Assembly (NCBI GenBank): GCA_963732005.1
Contig: CAVSXT010000003.1
Span: 124,001 to 188,000 of the forward strand
Origin: JASLEW01 sp963732005
GTDB lineage: Bacteria; Acidobacteriota; Thermoanaerobaculia; Multivoradales; UBA5704
Direction: 5' to 3'
DNA length: 64,000 nucleotides
Shown here one piece after another: positions 62,782 to 64,000 of the stretch. Below the pieces are notes generated by a model. That model was not told where the DNA came from. It did not search any database and saw only the letters and a program-made list of their open reading frames with translations. Within the stretch, counting starts at the first letter, position 1; the number at the start of each line of letters is the position of its first letter. The translations under genes and the position numbers were made by a program.

Positions 62782-63276
62782 CTACTCCCCGAAGAGCGCG
62801 TCGATGTCGTCGTCGGTGATCTCGGCGAAAGGGCTCGAGTGCGAAGGTGCCTGGGCGTCCCGCTCGCCCTTTTGTAGCATGACCTCGAAGATCTTCTCGA
62901 GGTCGCCGTTGGCACGCTTGACCCGCAGCCGCACCAGGCCGAGCGAAGAGCGGTCGTCGAAGATCACGACCAGGATCGCGCGCTTGGCCACGATCGAGAT
63001 ATGGATGTGGTCCTGCTGCCCTTCGTGGAAGAGCACCGAGAACTCGCGCTCGCCGATGAGCTTGGCCAAGCCGTCGGTGGCGGCCACGTTGCCGGCGGTG
63101 AGCGAGGCCAGCGAGGTGGTGTCGAACTGCTCGATCTCGCCCGCGGCCGCGATCTGCTGGCCGTTCTTGTCGATCAGGAAGACAGCCTTGCCGTTGGCCT
63201 CCTGGCGCAGGCGGCGCAATGCCTCCTCCAGCTGCTTGAACTCTTCTTCGTAGAGCACGAAGTCGGCAGCGCCCAT
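62782..63276 (-). CDS. mglB: Roadblock/LC7 protein, MglB-type GTPase-activating partner
   Basis: A 164-residue Roadblock/LC7-domain protein: LYEEEFKQLEEALRRLRQEA, AVFLIDKNGQQIAAAGEIEQ, SLASLTAGNVAATDGLAKLI and HISIVAKRAILVVIFDD. MglB dimers activate GTP hydrolysis by MglA. Its position before mglA (118-base spacer) supports this. The C-terminal ~40 residues form an acidic tail ending DDDIDALFGE, longer than the bare Roadblock domain. Confidence 0.9.
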   Translation of the reverse strand: MGAADFVLYEEEFKQLEEALRRLRQEANGKAVFLIDKNGQQIAAAGEIEQFDTTSLASLTAGNVAATDGLAKLIGEREFSVLFHEGQQDHIHISIVAKRAILVVIFDDRSSLGLVRLRVKRANGDLEKIFEVMLQKGERDAQAPSHSSPFAEITDDDIDALFGE

Positions 63277-63397
63277 GGCCTATCCTTTCCAGACCGGGCG
63301 ACGATACACCATCCCGAGTGGATCCGTCAAAGCTTTGATTTCAAGGCAGTTGCCATTGAGTTGCCGGTTCCGGGGCAGCCCGGCGGCGGCGGCGGAG

Positions 63398-63871
63398 CTA
63401 ATGGAAGAGCCGCCAGCCGGCCAGGATGTCGGCTTGCGCGATCAGCAGATCGCCGCCGGCGAGCTGGAACCGCACCGGCACCGGCTTGCAGCCGCCGCCG
63501 CCCGCGTTGACCTCGGCGAGTCGGAAGGACTTGTCGCACTTGTTGCACACCACCCACTCGCCCTCGTGGCGGAAGCCGCGCTTGGCCTTGGCGCAGACCT
63601 CCGAGGCGTCGAAGGCGACCTGCACCTGTCCCGAGGCGTCACGGCCGACGAAGAACCAGATTTCCTGGTTGGCGGGATTGAGGAAGTGAAAGAAGCGCAC
63701 CTGCTGCGGCCCGAGGCCGGCGAGGCTGACCCTCACCGAGCCATCCGGCTCGGCCGCGACGCGCTCGTAGGGCGCCCTCCCGAACCGGCCGTCGAGCGCC
63801 AGGTCGGCCACCACCACGGTGCCGGTGAACAGCACCACGGCAAGGACCCCATGAACGGGCTTGAATCGCAT
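63398..63871 (-). CDS. DUF2318-like membrane-anchored cysteine protein
   Basis: A 157-residue protein with one N-terminal hydrophobic segment (VHGVLAVVLFTGTVVVADLAL) and an outer domain with ordered cysteines: EVCAKAKRGFRHEGEWVVCN, KCDKSFRL and GGGGCKPVPVRF. This matches DUF2318, whose members accompany iron or copper transport systems and have been proposed to bind a metal or Fe-S centre. The start ATG 63869-63871 is chosen; an in-frame ATG at 63940 adds residues of no clear family. The ~130 bases to the window edge may hold the end of an upstream gene. Confidence 0.72.
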   Translation of the reverse strand: MRFKPVHGVLAVVLFTGTVVVADLALDGRFGRAPYERVAAEPDGSVRVSLAGLGPQQVRFFHFLNPANQEIWFFVGRDASGQVQVAFDASEVCAKAKRGFRHEGEWVVCNKCDKSFRLAEVNAGGGGCKPVPVRFQLAGGDLLIAQADILAGWRLFH

Positions 63872-64000
63872 GATCAACCATTGTGTCCCCGTCAGCACTG
63901 GATACCCGCGCCGGCTGGGCAACACCTCCGCCATCCACATGGTCCACCGGCAGGACTGCCTTGCAGAGCCAGTCGCCGATCAGGGCGGCGGCGGCGGCGT
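63872..64000 (-). other. Window edge, possible 3' end of an upstream minus-strand gene
   Basis: One minus-strand frame is open from the edge to about 63640 and begins with an Ala-rich helix-like stretch (AAAAALIGDWLCKAVLPV), but it overlaps the DUF2318 gene. Too little is visible to call a gene. Confidence 0.25.

Overview
The window is high-GC (roughly two thirds G+C by eye), densely coded bacterial chromosome around the replication origin. Three things suggest an Acidobacteriota bacterium, probably near Thermoanaerobaculia. There is a MacB-like permease with the N-terminal extension of the acidobacterial 'ADOP' family, preceded by its PadR repressor. A complete bacillithiol pathway (bshC-bshB1-bshA) is present. 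The C-terminal 'FWFFDPxN' repeats of the secreted glycosidase are of a kind I associate with this phylum. The taxonomy is inference from gene content; no marker tree was possible.

Layout. 0-3.5 kb: the origin block dnaA-dnaN-recF (minus strand; recF runs off the edge) with DnaA-box-like sites on both sides of dnaA. 3.5-6 kb: an AspA-family hydrolase, rimK and a RimK-linked aspartic protease. 6-6.8 kb: a gene-free stretch holding two diverged copies of a hairpin-rich element, the best candidate here for something undescribed. 6.8-14.5 kb: mutY, a double cNMP-binding protein, an aminotransferase, the ffs-dnaX-ybaB-recR block, tadA and two tRNA-Ser genes. 14.5-22.2 kb: rpmH-rnpA-yidD-yidC-jag, a decayed copy of the jag 3' end, a LAGLIDADG-like gene, a parS pair, then rsmG-parA-parB-bactofilin. 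22-30 kb: a membrane phosphodiesterase-like protein, tandem signal peptidases, PadR/ADOP and a decayed IS end. 30-36.5 kb: cutA, a Cys/Met-metabolism enzyme, mtnA, tmRNA, dusB and a SUMF1-like protein. 36.7-41.1 kb: a methyltransferase and the bacillithiol genes. 41-48 kb: small membrane proteins, a second YidD, SspB and an ABC exporter. 48-56 kb: a large transmembrane pseudokinase, a secreted glycoside hydrolase and a proton-pumping pyrophosphatase. 56-64 kb: a minus-strand run of DUF2318, mglB, mglA, glmR/yvcK, glmU, glmS and a membrane MutS homologue.

How the genes fit together. The origin, dnaA/dnaN, parABS and a bactofilin translationally coupled to parB form a replication-segregation core. 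SRP RNA, YidC, YidD, Jag and signal peptidases form a membrane-protein biogenesis set. tmRNA and SspB belong to the same ribosome-rescue/proteolysis pathway. GlmR, GlmU and GlmS form a UDP-GlcNAc unit next to the polarity switch MglA/MglB.

Caveats. dnaN, bshB1, bshA and one lepB are broken by single-base frame changes. Because dnaN is essential, sequencing or assembly indels are the simplest explanation, though decay or recoding is not excluded. Functions are assigned from motifs read by eye; no database search was made.
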